Shown: piece by piece, positions 25,801 through 39,400 of the stretch | Position numbering within the stretch: the first letter of the stretch is position 1 | Layout of the letters: every line of letters begins with the position of its first letter | NCBI GenBank assembly: GCA_022818135.1 | Contig: JAFMSR010000010.1 | Coordinates: 29,383,618 to 29,447,617, forward strand | DNA: 64,000 nucleotides | DNA from: Saxidomus purpurata | Taxonomy: Eukaryota > Mollusca > Bivalvia > Venerida > Veneridae | Direction of reading: 5' to 3' | Made by a program: the position numbers and the translations under genes | The notes under the pieces: generated by a model | The model's database searches: none | What the model was told of the DNA's origin: nothing | The model's input: the letters and a program-made list of their open reading frames with translations, nothing else

Positions 25801-26705
25801 AGGCCTGTGCAGTGCTTAAAAATTGGCAGATGATATATTTTTAGAAAATCGAAAGGGTTTAGACTTGTGGTTTACAATGTTTTTCCCCCGAGTCATTAAT
25901 AGCTATGGTGTAAGTCTTTGCTGTGCAAAAATTCCTGTATTTGATGCATTTCCAGGTGGTGATCTACTTTATGATACAGGCAGTCAAATTGCCGACTTCT
26001 TATAACAGTCAACCTAATTAACACTAAGTTATAAAAGAATTAATTAGCAAAAATCACAATATCTTTACACTTTTTTTCTGCTAAATTGCTCTTTGACAAG
26101 CAGTCTTATCAATGGGGCTGCAAATAGGCCCACAATATAAACATGTGCACAGGATTTGAATAGCTGCAATATTCATCTGTCAACACACAAGGTATGTGGA
26201 ACCATTAATTATGACTGACCACAAAATTACCATGACCAGAAGTAACATTTTACACAGTTCCATATGGAAACTATTAACACTTGGATTATTTCTATATACA
26301 ATTCTACTGCATTGACTGGTAAATTATTTCTATACAGTCATGAACTGTTGCAAACCATTGAATATCTTCTGACAAGCTTAAAAGAAATTTTCTGAGTTAT
26401 ATCCCATGCATCTGTAAATAGTAAAATGTTTATTTAAATATTTTCTAACATATCATTAATTTTATGTGTAGGGAAAAGAAGACCTTCAGGTTGTAAGATT
26501 TTACCTTGTTGTGAGCTATCACCTTACTGTTGAGACAAACCTGCACAGCTCACTTTGTGCAACTCAAGGGAAGTAACTATGATAATTCTGTTACATGTTC
26601 TGTGATGTTTGGACAAATTCCTATGTTATTTGTAGTTGAGATCATTATATTCTAGTGGGATTTAAATTTTGTTGCCTAACAAGTTCTGTAAGGGTCGCAC
26701 CAAAT

Positions 26706-26960
26706 TTGGTGGCACTGTGGCTGAGTGATTAATGCTTTAGACTACCAATCCAGATATCCTGGGTTGGAATGGCTGGGGCATTGGAAATAATAGAATTGCT
26801 TTTCACTGTTTCCCACCCATCTAGAGATGAACTGGTTAGAAACCCAGAGGTAGGCTTGTGTATATCAACGCTATTGACCGGGAATGTAAAAGAACCAAGG
26901 AATCTATTAGTAAACAGCTAGAGACTGGTACCCGGATTTTCTTGTATCTGCATATGTCTC
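26706..26960 (+). mobile_element. tRNA-derived SINE
   Basis: The head GTGGCTGAGTGATTAATGC matches a pol III A box and CTGGGTTGGAATGGC is a decayed B box at the expected spacing. The body ACTGGTTAGAAACCCAGAGG onward is typical of molluscan SINE tails. It no longer resembles a functional tRNA. Confidence 0.65.
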
Positions 26961-27842
26961 TTCTACCTGCGCCTGCAATAGATCTTTACAGTTTCACCTG
27001 AGGAGAAATCCTAGGGTCAGCATGTTTTTACTTATTCTTTTATGCCTCAGTAGCTTTTGTTTTCCAATCTTTTGATAAATTTAGTAAAAGATACTGTTCC
27101 CAATGACTCATTAATTTTGACTATGTTTGCAGGCTTGTTTCCAATAGGTAAACTGGTAAAATAACAGGGTTGGACACTGATAAGTGATACAGAGTACATA
27201 TCAAGATGTTTCATTTGTACTAGTAAGTATTAATTAAAAAAGTATCTGGACCCAGTACCAGTATTTCAAAAATATAATCAAGTTAATTACGTCATCCATT
27301 ATGACAGGCCATATTTTTCACACTTAAACGAGTGACAAGTGCCAAACTGAGAATATACAAGTTGACCGCTTACGGTGCAATTTTTAACAGGGATAGATAT
27401 TTTAAATCTATATATAAGGTCATAGATAACAATTTAACTTAATACTTTTTGAAACAGTGATATAACAAATAAATTTTTATCCAACGATATTGAAGAGGCG
27501 ATTCAAGTACTGCAATGGAGGCGATGTGTGATTCAATATCCTAGTTATTCAAAATCTAAGAATGTAAAAAGTCCCTTTTACAGAAATAATCTAGTGGGTA
27601 TTTGATAAACATATAATTTCACTCCAATATACACAGAGAAACACAATGTCAAGTGAAAGATATTTTCAATATTTATAAGAGGAACACCAACAGTTTTTGT
27701 CATTTACTACCATATACATCAGTAAAACCTTCAAGTATCAATAATGGTACCATATTGATAAAAATATTGTGCCATTATAGTATCGTATTGTTTCACTGAT
27801 TTTCATATCAAACCCTATTTGCATATATATTTTCTTTCTTTT

Positions 27843-27935
27843 GTGGAGCCGCAGTGGTAGTGCATTCAACTAGGGATCAGGTACTAGGTTTGAACCCCAT
27901 CAAGGCAGAGGCTTAAGTGGCAGTACACTAATATT
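27843..27935 (+). mobile_element. tRNA-like SINE
   Basis: GCCGCAGTGGTAGTGCATTC (A-box-like) is followed by AGGTTTGAACCCCATC (B-box-like) about 35 bases later, then AGGCTTAAGTGGCAGTACA. Confidence 0.55.
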
Positions 27936-29301
27936 TCAACATTGCCTCTCTCTTCAAAATTTATTCTGTCTGTAGTGAGTCTGGAGCGTCATTAACAAAT
28001 TATGCTGGTTGGCCCAGTTTTCGTGGTAAATAGAACTCTTTATAACACTACGGAGTACAAAAAAATAAACAAAGAAACAATCAAGGTCAAAATATAACAA
28101 AGAACATCTAACATTTAACATACGATTCACTTTATTTATGCTGATTGTCACATTGTTTACACAGCTTCCAAAATATAGTGTGTTGACCTTTGACGTCACA
28201 GGAATATGTGCACCAGAATTCGTGGGTCGACCAAAAAGTTACATTGCAACAGAAGTGTCCCAAATGATATTTCAGAATCTCGTTTAAAATTATATCTTTA
28301 TGTCTTGTGAATCAATATCAGTTGATTATATATAAACAAACAGTCAGCTATTCTTCCAGTACCAGTTTTTAAAAAGCAACCATTTCAATAATTAACAAAA
28401 TGTTCAGACTCACTTTGGGAGTACATGAAGCAACACTTACGGTATAAGAACACTAAATTTTCGTAACGGATATCAACTAAAACATCAGCTGGAACATATT
28501 TATTACGGTTTGGTTTACTTCGGTTGTTTTATTTAATGAGAGCAATGGGGAAGAACAAACTGTCTAACTACCACGAATTCTGGACCTACCACGAATACTG
28601 GGCCCAGCACCATAATACAAGTTTTCAATCGAGAATAAATAAATTAGGTATAAATTAAAGTTTTCTTAATCTTGCTTAGTATTGCAAAAACGGCTTGGAT
28701 AAAAAATCAATTATTATTATCATAAATGAGATCTGTTCACATAATAAACAAGAGTAAAGTGTTATTAAATACAAATAACTGTTTTAATTCTAGACTTCCA
28801 TAATTTATGCAAAACCCCGTCAGATCACAGAAAGTATTGACTGTCACCCAAATCAGTGAATGAATATTGGAAGATGGACTTGAAATGAAGTGATTTAGCA
28901 TGTAATGTCAGGGAAATACCTCTTAAATAATCCGTAGTTTGAGCGATGACACAAAATAACACTCGCGGGAATTTTTGACAGCTCTAGTCCGGAAGTTTCC
29001 TCCCCTTTCAATTGGGACTGGTTCTCATATAGAACTCAACTTTGGTTAAATACAGCAAAGCAACACCCGATAATAGTATCTCTGAGGTTAAATAATTTAT
29101 CTTATTTTGGTTTTCCTGTTGAGCGATTTTCAGTTGACAATAGTTTTTTTTTTAAAAAATAACTATGGTTATGGACTTGTTGATCTTTGTAGGAACTCGG
29201 AATGGAACTTGGAACTGGTTGGAAAGTTCGAAGCCTATAGCATTTTTGTAGTCAGACCAATACAAAAACAAAAATAGAAAAAAACACTTCAATATAGAGG
29301 T

Positions 29302-29632
29302 TTTAGGTTGGGTGCGCACCATAAACCGGTTTAAGCTCCCCAGTGGTGTTTTTGCCACTGACCGTTCCAAGGCGGTGCCCCACTGTGTTCCTTTAATTGT
29401 TCGTTTTGTCCTCGTGTGTTTGCTTTGTATGCTAGTGTGTGTTGGTAGTGTATATGTGTGTGTGTACATGATTGTGTGTGTGTGTGTCGTGTGTGTGTGC
29501 GTGTTTGTGTGTGCGTGTGTGTGTGTGTTGGTGGTGTGCACTTCTGGGTGCTGTGGGGCTCGTTTTGGGGAGGCTGCGTTTTTGGTACGTGGCATTCCCT
29601 GTTTGATATTATTTTTGTTTTTAGAATCGTTT
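29302..29632 (+). mobile_element. 5'-truncated LINE 3' end with internal TG microsatellite
   Basis: From GGTTGGGTGCGCACCATAAA to CCCTGTTTGATATTATTTTT this matches the 3' end of the longer LINE at 31.1-33.0 kb in the same orientation. The two differ mainly in the middle, where this copy carries TG/TGCG runs at about 29454-29529. The Thr-His open frames over the microsatellite are not genes. Confidence 0.8.
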
Positions 29633-30587
29633 GCAATGACTATAAACCTATTTACAACACACTTCTTAAATAAATATATATATAAGTATACCACGACCTC
29701 TCGCAATTTCTGAGGTAAATAGATCGTTTCTATTTATATAAACAGCTATGCCTTCGCCGGCGATTTTTTTCCCTCCATATTATAATTTCATCATTTCTAC
29801 AATCATACTAATAAACGATATATAGTCCGTGACAATATACAACATCTCTGTGGTTGACACGTGTCGATGGAATCATATTAGCCATTTTCCGACAATATAG
29901 CATAGGATATATTTTATTTTATTCTTTCTATACTAACAGTCTTCCCGAAAACAGCCTGTCTTATTCTCATGTTTAATGTCGACCATTAAAGTTTAGGGCT
30001 GATCAAAAGTACAATTGTTTGACCGATAATTGAGACTGACACCTTTTATTGTTCGAGCAAAAGGATGTAAATGACAATGAAATTGATCTGAAGGGACCGC
30101 CAGAGAGGTTCGAGAGATCGGCGTTCGAGGTTTCAGAGGTGGAACAATATGACTTTATATAGACCTTTTGCCGTGGCCGTCGGCCGAGTTCGAGCGATTG
30201 GTTGTATTCGAGCGAATGAAGCTCGGGCGAACGAAGTTTAACTGTGATCAGGTCGGCATATATACATTTATTATATATCTATAAATATTCTGCCAAAAAT
30301 ACAGCCTATATTCAACCATCAAAAATGGCCTTGCAGAAAAAAAATCCGTACTGTTTGTACATGCAATACAAATAGCGCTGCATAATTTTTAAGAGTGCAT
30401 TCAATTGGCCCTAAAATACACATGGTGTTAATAACGCCGCTTTTGACTTAGTCGTTACTACTTGTTCATACGATTATGTAAATAAAATATTTCGCGCTTA
30501 AAAGAGTTTTTCTTCAATTTTATGCTTAAATGTCATTTTAATTTAGTTTATTCGCACAGACAAGTGTCAAAAGGTATATAAAAAAAG

Positions 30588-30728
30588 GGTTATTAGTATA
30601 GTAATGTGATCCATAAGCCGGATTAGCTCTCGTCGAGGTTGGATCAAACTCGTGCTACGCACTCGTATGATCTGACGCACGACTCGAGCAAATCCTGAAT
30701 GCTCGATCACGTTACTATACTAATAACC
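30588..30728. mobile_element. Fold-back (MITE-like) element, 141 bp
   Basis: The 24-nt left terminus begins GGTTATTAGTATAGTAATG. It pairs with the right terminus ending TACTATACTAATAACC, with one mismatch (GTGATC against GATCAC at the inner ends). The inner arms also pair (GGATTAGCTCTCGTCG with CGACTCGAGCAAATCC), so nearly the whole element can form one long hairpin. Confidence 0.85.
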
Positions 30729-31129
30729 TTATTTTATTAAATAGCAGATATGCACCGTAAAAATCTTGTCTCATTCGACGTTGGTAATTTTGAGTACGTC
30801 CCTGGTAATCTCAGCTATGGACGCCGCCATTTTGGAATTGAACGAAACGCACGACGTGCGTCACTTTGCATTACGCCCTGTGAAGAAATTCATAAAATTG
30901 CGGATTTTTTCGGTTTAATAAGAAATAATGAAAAAAAAAGATGCCTGGAGAAATTAAATCTAAAGATATAGATATGCTATAAAAAGCAAAAATACATGCA
31001 ATATCTCTAAGCAACTATTGGTCGAAAATGAGATGGAACATACTTTAGAGAGACCCATATCGCGAACCTGTATTATATGTTAAATACTAGAACACATAAT
31101 TGCATCTAGCCCATCCACGCGTCTCTCAA

Positions 31130-32985
31130 AACGCAAAACACTCTTTGAGCTGCAATATTGGTTCCGTGAAAGACGGTCCTGTGAGACCCAGCTCATTGAG
31201 CTAGTTGATGAAATATTCTAAAACCTCTCATCAGGAAAACTTACCGACCTTATTATACTTGATTTAATAAAGCCATCGAAAAAGTCAACCACCTCAAATT
31301 ATAATTTAAACTCCGAGAACATGATGTCTCCAGTCAAACTGTGTCTTGGATCCGGTCCTTTTTGATAGGTAGATCTCAGTCAGTAGTGGTTAATGGCTGC
31401 ACGTCTGATCAAGTACCTGTTACATCTGGGGTCCCCTGGGCTCTGTCCTAGGAGCTCTGCTGTTCTTACCTTACATACATGATCTTCCTGACACGGTTAC
31501 CACCCATGTGCGGCTATTTGCTGATGATACTGCCGTTTACCTTGCAGTCACTTCCCTTTCCGATTTCCAAAGGTTACAAAATGATATCTCTAAAATTGTG
31601 GGACATGGAATTAAACCCTAGTAAATAGGTCCTCAATATCTCACGTAGCTGAAAACCCCATCCAGTTCCCTCATGAGCCTAACGCTCAAACACTCTCGTC
31701 AGTTAATACGAGTCGTATCGCATATATACCTCGCCCGAGGGTGGTGGACCTAATAAGCACGTATACAAACAAATAAACTCTCGCCATTTAAGAATGCAAA
31801 ATACCTTGGTGTAGATATCAGCCAAGATCTCAGCTCCCACATCTCAAGAATAACAGAACACGTACTAGGTTTCCTCAAACGTAACATCTAAACAAAACAT
31901 GAAAATATCAAATAACTCTCTTACAAAACATCTGCCGAGGAAAATCATTACTCTTGAGATAAGTGTGACAGACCTGCAGAACACCATCGGCTGGAGCACC
32001 CTTGAGAACAGGGTCGAGCCCCAAATTGCTTATGTTTTACAAAATAAACAACAATCTTGTAGCAATCTCCCTGCCCAGTTACCTAGAAGTCTTAAGTAAA
32101 TATTTTGCTAAATTTTACTATCGTAATTCTGATTTGGTTTTGAAATTCAATAGTAATCTAAAGACTCTTCTGCGAGAAGGTATTTCAAAACCCGATTTTT
32201 ATGGGGATGTGGTTTACAAACTTCGTAAGATTTTGGGTCATGGCAATTTTCCAACTGTATTTGCTAAAATTATAAAACGTTTTGTTAAAAGAGGTTACGA
32301 CCCAACTGTTTTGAGACACACCGCATGTTTGGTGTTCAACCCGTTTACAGTTGGACGCTATGCTTCCCTCTTTGATTGCGTCTGACGGAAGAGGGGGAGG
32401 ACTCTGTGATGGGCAGTTTTTAAATCCCACTGGGACGAAACTGTTTTGATTTCTGTCCTCTGGCCTGTTTCGTCAGGCCCTTAAGGGTGTTTCTCTTGGT
32501 GCTCTGCCTTCTGCAAAGGCATTGAGTACATACGTTTTTTGGTTCTCAAGGTTTGCTTTTTATATATTTATACACGAGCTTTTTTGTGGTTTTACATACC
32601 ATGCCTTTTGTTTCCATTGCGTGTGTTAGAGATTCACCTAGCAGGGATTACTTTTATTTACACTGTCCTGTGACTTTGGAACATGGTGGGGTAAGAGTGA
32701 GGTTGGGTGCGCACCATAAACCGGTTCAAGCTCCCCAGTGGTGTTTTTGCCACTGACCGTTCTTCCAAGGCGGTGCCCCACTGTGTTCCTTTAATTGTTC
32801 GTTTTGTCCTCGTGTGTTTGCTTTGTATGCTAGTGTGTGCTGGTAGTGTATGTGTGTGTGTGGGGGGGGGGGGGGCGGGGGTAGTGTGCACTTCTGGGTG
32901 CTGTGGGGCTCGTTTTGGAGATGCTGTGTTTTTGGTACGTGGCATTCCCTGTTTGATATTATTTTTGTTTTTAACAGGTTAACAA
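31130..32985 (+). pseudogene. Decayed CR1/L2-like LINE: reverse-transcriptase fragment and 3' tail
   Basis: Broken frames spell reverse-transcriptase landmarks in order. FRERRSCETQLIEL lies near 31165, VSWIRSFLIGRSQSVVVNG near 31340 and TSGVP(shift)GSVLGALLF near 31425. The catalytic-motif relative [13 protein letters not shown] is near 31512, YLGVDISQDLSSH near 31802 and MFYKINNNLVAI near 32033. A further frame (KPDFYGDVVYKLRKILGHG, 32185-32260) resembles a C-terminal segment I associate with molluscan and cnidarian retroelements. Frameshifts and stops interrupt it throughout, so it is dead. The 3' tail (32700-32974) is shared with the truncated copy at 29302-29632. Confidence 0.75.
32848..32881 (+). 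repeat. TG tract followed by a long G run
   Basis: TGTGTGTGTGTG passes directly into about fourteen G, then CGGGGG. It sits exactly where the sister LINE copy at 29.45 kb has a longer TG/TGCG microsatellite, so one locus has diverged by slippage into two tract types. It could form a G-quadruplex. Confidence 0.85.
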
Positions 32986-33456
32986 GACACATGCACCTCC
33001 TTAGTTTCCGCCAAACCCATGCAACTCGGACTTCTTAAAGTACTCGTCCCCCCATACCACAGTCTTGTTGAATAGGTTACCTACGCATATTGCGATCCTG
33101 TCTGATCTTGAATAATTCAAGTAGGTCGTAAAACAGTTGTTTTTAAACCTTTTATTCTTGTTACTATTTAAACAATTTTAACAATCTTGATCCTCCTTAC
33201 TTTTAGTATCATCTTGCAACTGTGTTATTTTATCTTTTATTAACACCCGGCATCCACCCTGCCAATATTATCGTGAGAGATGTGAGGCAGTATGGCAGGC
33301 AGTATGACAATATCTTGTCATATTTTGTTTGTTAGTGTACTTTTCGCTGCATTATGAAAACATGGTTCCCAGTCTATTGTTGTTGTTAATTTCGCCGGGG
33401 TTGCAAAATGAATTAAATTTGAATCAGTGACAAATGATTATCGAAACATTATAGAC

Positions 33457-33459
33457 ATG
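33457..33459 (+). CDS. CABIN1: CABIN1 exon 1 (coding part: ATG only)
   Basis: GACATG is followed immediately by the donor GTGAGTATAA, and exon 2 opens with [10 protein letters not shown], the conserved residues after Met in the family. So the start codon is the last codon of an otherwise untranslated exon. The transcription start was not identified; the upstream 200 bases (33250-33456) show no TATA box. Confidence 0.8.
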
Positions 33460-36400
33460 GTGAGTATAAGCTTTTGGTCTTTCATTCCCTTAATTTGCTG
33501 CATTAAAATGTAAGAAGATATTTTGCTGTAGTGTGAAGTCGCGTAAACTCATGACAATTTAGTAAGTATGACAAAATAGCCTGTACTCTCATAATTTGAC
33601 GAGTAGAATGTAGTAGGTTTTGTTTGAAGAATTTATTTAATTGTATTTTAAGTTGCATTATTGAGTTTTTTCGATGAATACTGGTAGTAAGTGTACTTTA
33701 ATTTCGGATAGTCATAATTCGGATATAATTCACAAAGTGCACTGCATCAAGTTTAGTAAACCAAATGAATGAGAATGTGATTCTCTCTGAATTCAGTGCA
33801 TGGCTTTGATATGATGTAAACCAACTGTATTGTTAGATCATTTTGTGTTCTTCAATTATTTTAAGGTGAAGGGTCTTCTCAGTATACACTCATATGCAAG
33901 TTTGTATTTATTTCAAACAAAACCAAAAGCTTTTAACAACATAGAATTATTACAAATACAATTCTATGATTAATGTAAAAGTAGGCAATGCCAAACAAGC
34001 AGGCAAGCCCATTGAAGCCACTCGCTCTCAGATTGTGGTAAAAGTAAAGTTCTTCAAACTGTATGAAAATAATGTATTTTAGAACATACAGTCATATAAA
34101 AAGGTTCCAGTATAAATTCCTGTCACTTTTATCTGCAGATTTGAAACAATTAAGCGTTGCAAATGCTTTTGAAATTCCAGTATAAACATTCAGTGTAGCG
34201 GTGCTGTAAAACCAGCATTTCAATTGATTTTTGCAAATTCCTGCCTAGATTTTTACTTCTATTGTTGATTCTAGCCTTTGGTTATATATAATGTATGAAT
34301 AGTTCATTTGTGAAATTTTCATTTTTTTCAATGGTGACTGAGAGCAAGCAGCTTTAATATGGAAAATTTTGACAGATTCAAGAAAAAGCTTCGACATTTT
34401 TATTAGAAAATGATTCGATTTTTATCGTTGATGATCTATACAAAGGTTACGTGAAAGAATCATGGGTGTCTTTTAGTCTTTTTCGGAGTTAAAGCTACTC
34501 ACTCTCAGTTACTTTTGAAAATTTTTTTTTTTTAAATTGACATACTTATTCATAAATATGATATAATATAATATAATATAATATAAATATAATATAATAT
34601 AATATAAAACTAAAGGCCAGAATCAAAATACAGTCAAACTTGTGCTAACGGCCACCTGTTACTAGCGGCCACCTGCGGACAATGGCCAGTCTGAATTCCC
34701 CCGTCCAAATTTCCTCAATAACAAAATATAAATTTAACATTCTAAAAGAAAAACAGTGAAAACACTAACATACGTCCAGTTAAACAAACATTTAATCATG
34801 TTTTATTTTAAAATCCATATTTATGTGTCGTAATGTAATAAGGACGAATCGTCAAGACATTTGTGACGTCATTACAGAAATAAATGTAACGGAAGTCAGT
34901 GATGAGTTCTTAAAGTTACTTTTAATTGTACTTGCATGAGGATGCGGTAATTATCTTGAATTCAGGTTTTATGAATACTTTTGTTATGTTTGCGAACTGA
35001 ATATGTACAAAACGATAACTCCTTTTTGAACTTCTAATCGTTAATTCATTTAAAACTATTCCGTTGCATAATGCACATTCACCGCAGTGTTATTTTGCAG
35101 AACAATGCACCGGTCATGGCGCTGCCCGGTTATCAACTTCCAGAAGTAACGCATTTTTCACCGATATATGTAGAAAATTTGTTGGAATAATAAGATTTTT
35201 GAACTTATTACTTACTGACATGCTTTATACATGTAAGACGCATTACCTATAGGACTATAACCTAAACTTAAAATTAATTGCATAGAGACCAACTATGAAA
35301 GCCAAGGAATCACCTTTCCCGAATAAAAATTGATTATTACCTGGAAGTGCCAAGTCAAGAATATATCTCTATATATATGTAAGAAAAATGTTAAACGATA
35401 TGCTGGAATAAGTAAATTATAGATAAAATGAAAAGAATGACACTATATGAGTTTTCTATTTGTATTTGCCAACCGGTTTCACTTTATATATATATATATA
35501 TATAATAGCTTCAGGATGGATGGTCTTTGTTAGAGGGTCATTCAATATTTTCCAGAGATTGCATTGTTTAATATTTTAAAATTGCATTTGTGACTATGAA
35601 GGAGAATTATTTAAGTACACATCTTGTTTGTGATCTTTCAGTTTCGAATAGCTGCACTAAATGAGAGCTCCAGCAATGATGACAGCCAGTGTGAAATCGG
35701 TGGTAGGGAAGCAACAAAAGAAGCAAAGGTTTGGCGTTTTTTAACTTTTGTTCGTACATGTGTGTGTGTCCATATTTTTGTTACAATGACTGTTATATAA
35801 ACCCATAACAGTTTCCAAATGAGAGTGACTCGATAAGCTACAAGCTTTCTTCACAATAAAAAAAAAAAAAAGAGCTTGATTATTGATTTCAAATTAGCCA
35901 GATACTAAGAAAGTGCCAGGATAAAGGGTTTCCGCAGCATTACGCAGGTTTCAAGTAATTCTTTGTACATCATGTAAAACTTAATAATTCTATTCAGACA
36001 ACAAAGTAGTTCTTAAACATGATTATATCTATGCTGTTGATACAATAAAAACTCAGATCTATTTGTAATGATAACTTTGTTGTTTTTGTAATGTTGATGG
36101 AAATCAGAATATTCTGTAGGAAGCTGAAGCCTTTACCTTGTATGGGAAAGCATTAGACTTGCTGCGACAAGGAAAGTCAGAAAAAGCTGAAGAAGTCTTC
36201 CTTGATCTTATTGAGCATGAGTTTCTCATTGAGGTAATTATAAATACAGTTAATCTAATGATAATTTACGAAGATGTGAGACTTTGTCTGTAAACCTTTA
36301 CAAGCCTAGAGACATATTTTTTGTCTTCATTGGGAAGTGCACACCTTGAACTGCTTGTAAATATGTCTTGTCCACTTATGGTCTGTAAGTTTAAATGTTC

Positions 36401-39400
36401 ACAAGTTAATTATTTCATTGAGCACCTATTTCAAAGAGCAAATGCAATATTGTACGCTAATTAAATACATCAAAGGCAAAATGATGCACTTTGACTTATT
36501 AAATGTCAAATAGTGTGCAGGTTTTACATCAAATGCCAAATGATGCACTTTGACTTATTAAATGTCAAATAGTGTGCAGGTTTTACATCAAATGCCAAAT
36601 GATGCACTAATGTAAGTGTCAAATGCCTGTTCCAGCTGGGATGCTGTAATTGTAACTAATGGCAACATGCAAACAGAGAGTGAATGTAGCTTTATTTCAG
36701 GCATATGATTTGCTTGAAGAGAGAGGGAAGGATGCTATACACCCTGGCTTACAGCTGTTGTATTCCATACAGAAGAACCTTGCTACCATGGCAACCAAGA
36801 GACAGGATTATAAAACTGCCTTAGAATGTTATCTGGAGGTAAGAGATATGAGGGATCCTTTGGTCAAAGTGGTTGAATGACAATAACTTGTCACATTCAA
36901 CTGTTGGTTCCAGTCCCACATTTTATCCAAAAAAAATTTGATATGAGAAGGTTACTGGTTGATGTTTGGAAAAACAATGGAAACTACTGTATCTGGAACA
37001 TTGCCAAATTGGACCAAGGATTTAGAAAAATTCTTTCTTTCAAGTAAGGAAGTATTGGAGTTGTGTTCAGTTTGTGCTGGTAAATTGCAGCATCTGACCT
37101 TAAAAATTTTCCACAGCCTATATGACTGTGGGGTCAGGTTTCAGACCACATTTGATTTCAGTATAAAACTGTTCTGTAATTATAAGACAGAAAGATCATC
37201 CAGGTCACATTAAGGTAAGTAGAGACATGCTGGAAGTTTTTGTTGAAGTTTTAATTAATTGAACAAATAAAACACCACTTAGGGGAACAAAAAATGTTGT
37301 TTAAATCATATGAGCAGTCCTATTTTGAAGTGAGAGTGATGACATTTTCGCAAATCAGTAATTCTTTTTATTCACATTTCTAGGCTGTAAAGATAGACAA
37401 CTCTGAGGTGACTGTGTGGTACAAAGTTGGAGTGACTGCCCTTGTGCTAGAGGACTTCCAGCTGGCAATGTTAGCTTTTGAGCAGGGGCTAGACTGTAAC
37501 CCTAAACACTGGCCATGTCTAGATAATGTCATCACTATACTGTATGCATTAAATAATTACATTGGTAAGTTATAGATATATGATCACTTACACTGTCCAC
37601 TCCAGAACTTAGTCCCCATGTAAGTAAACATTGATGGAGAAGTGGCAGTATCTTATAGAGGATGGGGGTTCTAGAACTGATCCTTCCTAGGAGCAATGGT
37701 TAAACTGCCCATCTGTATACTATGTATAACTGTTGAAGAGAGCATTTATCCAAAGAAGAAGGGAAAATTCCATGTTTTAGAGGTGGCCTTGAAATTTACG
37801 CATACTTGTATTACAATGTGAATGACCTCACTAAACATGTAGTCACCTTAAGCTATGTCAAGGCTTTGACAGAATTAGTGACCTCAAAGCTCTACTTAAA
37901 ATAACGTATTCACCTTTAAAGATTTTGAGTTATAAACAAGTTACTGTTATTGTTAAAATGTATATATCTGTTGTGGATGAGATGCCTTGAGCGTCTTGTG
38001 TAGAAAACAAAGTTCAGTTTTCTTGTAAGAACTTTCATCTGAAATTAATTTCATGTAAGGAAGTCCACTTAGCAAATACATATTTTTTCAAATGTATCTG
38101 AATATTTCATTCTGCTTTTAGAGTGTCTGTATTGAATATGGTAAAATCCACTTATTGACCTTGAACCCCATTTGAGGGATATTGCTTTGAAAGACAAAAT
38201 GCTGTTCTGAACATTACCCCATCTGTCTGAAAGAGAAGGTAATGCTGTCAGGGATTTGTTTTAAAAATTAGGTTGTATCAACTTCAGAATTTGGTTAAGT
38301 TGTTGTACCAGTCCACTTTTGAAGGATACTGTTTGAGTTATGTACATTTGATAGTTTGAAAACTTGTTTATCCATATGTTTGCCCTAAACTATGGAAGAA
38401 TAAGGTAAATTGCAAGGATTTAGTAAATGGAATTATGTCCCTTTTTGACTTAGACACTCAGTAAAATTTCCATTATGTCCGAAATGTAACCAATGGTCAG
38501 ATCTTTTTTTAAAGTCTGGAATACTTAGTCATGTGACCTTACTACATACCTATTTGCTACGCAACAAAGCTACTTACTTCCTGATTTTTACTTATCAATA
38601 CCTAGTTGAACTTGATAGCACTACTTACCTTGTAATGTTATGTGTTCCTTGGCAAAGCTCTAGAACAGCACTTGTGTTACTGACAGCTGTAATGTCTATA
38701 ATTAAGCATTACTTCTATGCTTTTTCTTGGACTCCTTCTCATATTCATTTAACCATGATCTAGGTTTTGCTCTACCATTTGTTACTTATATATCTTCATT
38801 GTATCTTGACTTATTGTATTCCACATATTACAGTTTGCTGCAGTTCTCCAGAACAGGTAAATTTTATTAATCATCATTCATTGAAATTATAGATTTCATG
38901 CAAGAAATCCACTGCCAATACATAGTTCCTAAAATGTAGTGAATATTATAATTCTGTACTAATTTAGTGTAAGTCTAATTGTGAAGAACTTTTAGCTTCT
39001 CTGTTTGACACTCAAAGGACAATGCTCGTGAAGGGACAGAACCTGTATCTTTGATCAGCCATGTGCTGAAAATGGATGCTGAAGAATTCTTTGAAAATGG
39101 TATGATTAGTTCCATAATTTGTATTGTGGCTGTAAATGTACTAAGGTCTGTTTGTATGGGTAACCGGTTTAAAAAGGCAAGAGTGGCAACAATATTACTA
39201 TTTTAAGCAGTACGCTTATATGTGTTTAAATTTGTTGAAATGCATACACAACAGTGCAATATAGATTGTTTTCTTTCTGTATAAAGTCATTCATATAATT
39301 CATTGCAAAAGTGTTAAAACGTGAAACAATATATATTACCAGTATAAATAAAAATGCTCTACAGGGGAAATGCGTAGAAGGAAACCGGAAGTGTATTTGA

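Larger units (their letters stand above)
20651..33456. other. Upstream/intergenic stretch between the two genes
   Basis: Apart from the repeats, LINE remnants and candidate promoter listed, I see no supported gene here. Several open frames of 60-130 codons occur, but they lie in microsatellites, LINE tails or AT-rich DNA. A non-coding first exon of the minus-strand gene is expected somewhere in it. Confidence 0.5.

Noticed and set aside
29331..29706. Thr-His-rich open frames and a Val-Cys-rich plus-strand frame
   Set aside because: They are translations of a TG/CA microsatellite inside a LINE tail.
30750..30971. 73-codon frame beside the fold-back element
   Set aside because: It has no recognisable domain, no splice partner and lies in a repeat-dense CpG patch; chance is as likely.
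36959..37213. 84-codon frame in CABIN1 intron 4
   Set aside because: Exons 4 and 5 join in frame without it (phase 0 to phase 0), it shows no family similarity, and it lies next to a SINE-like stretch.
38835..38857. 23-nt micro-exon between tattacag and CAG|GTAAAT in the CABIN1 gap
   Set aside because: It has tidy splice sites but encodes nothing resembling the expected block, and its length does not repair the phase in a way I can verify.
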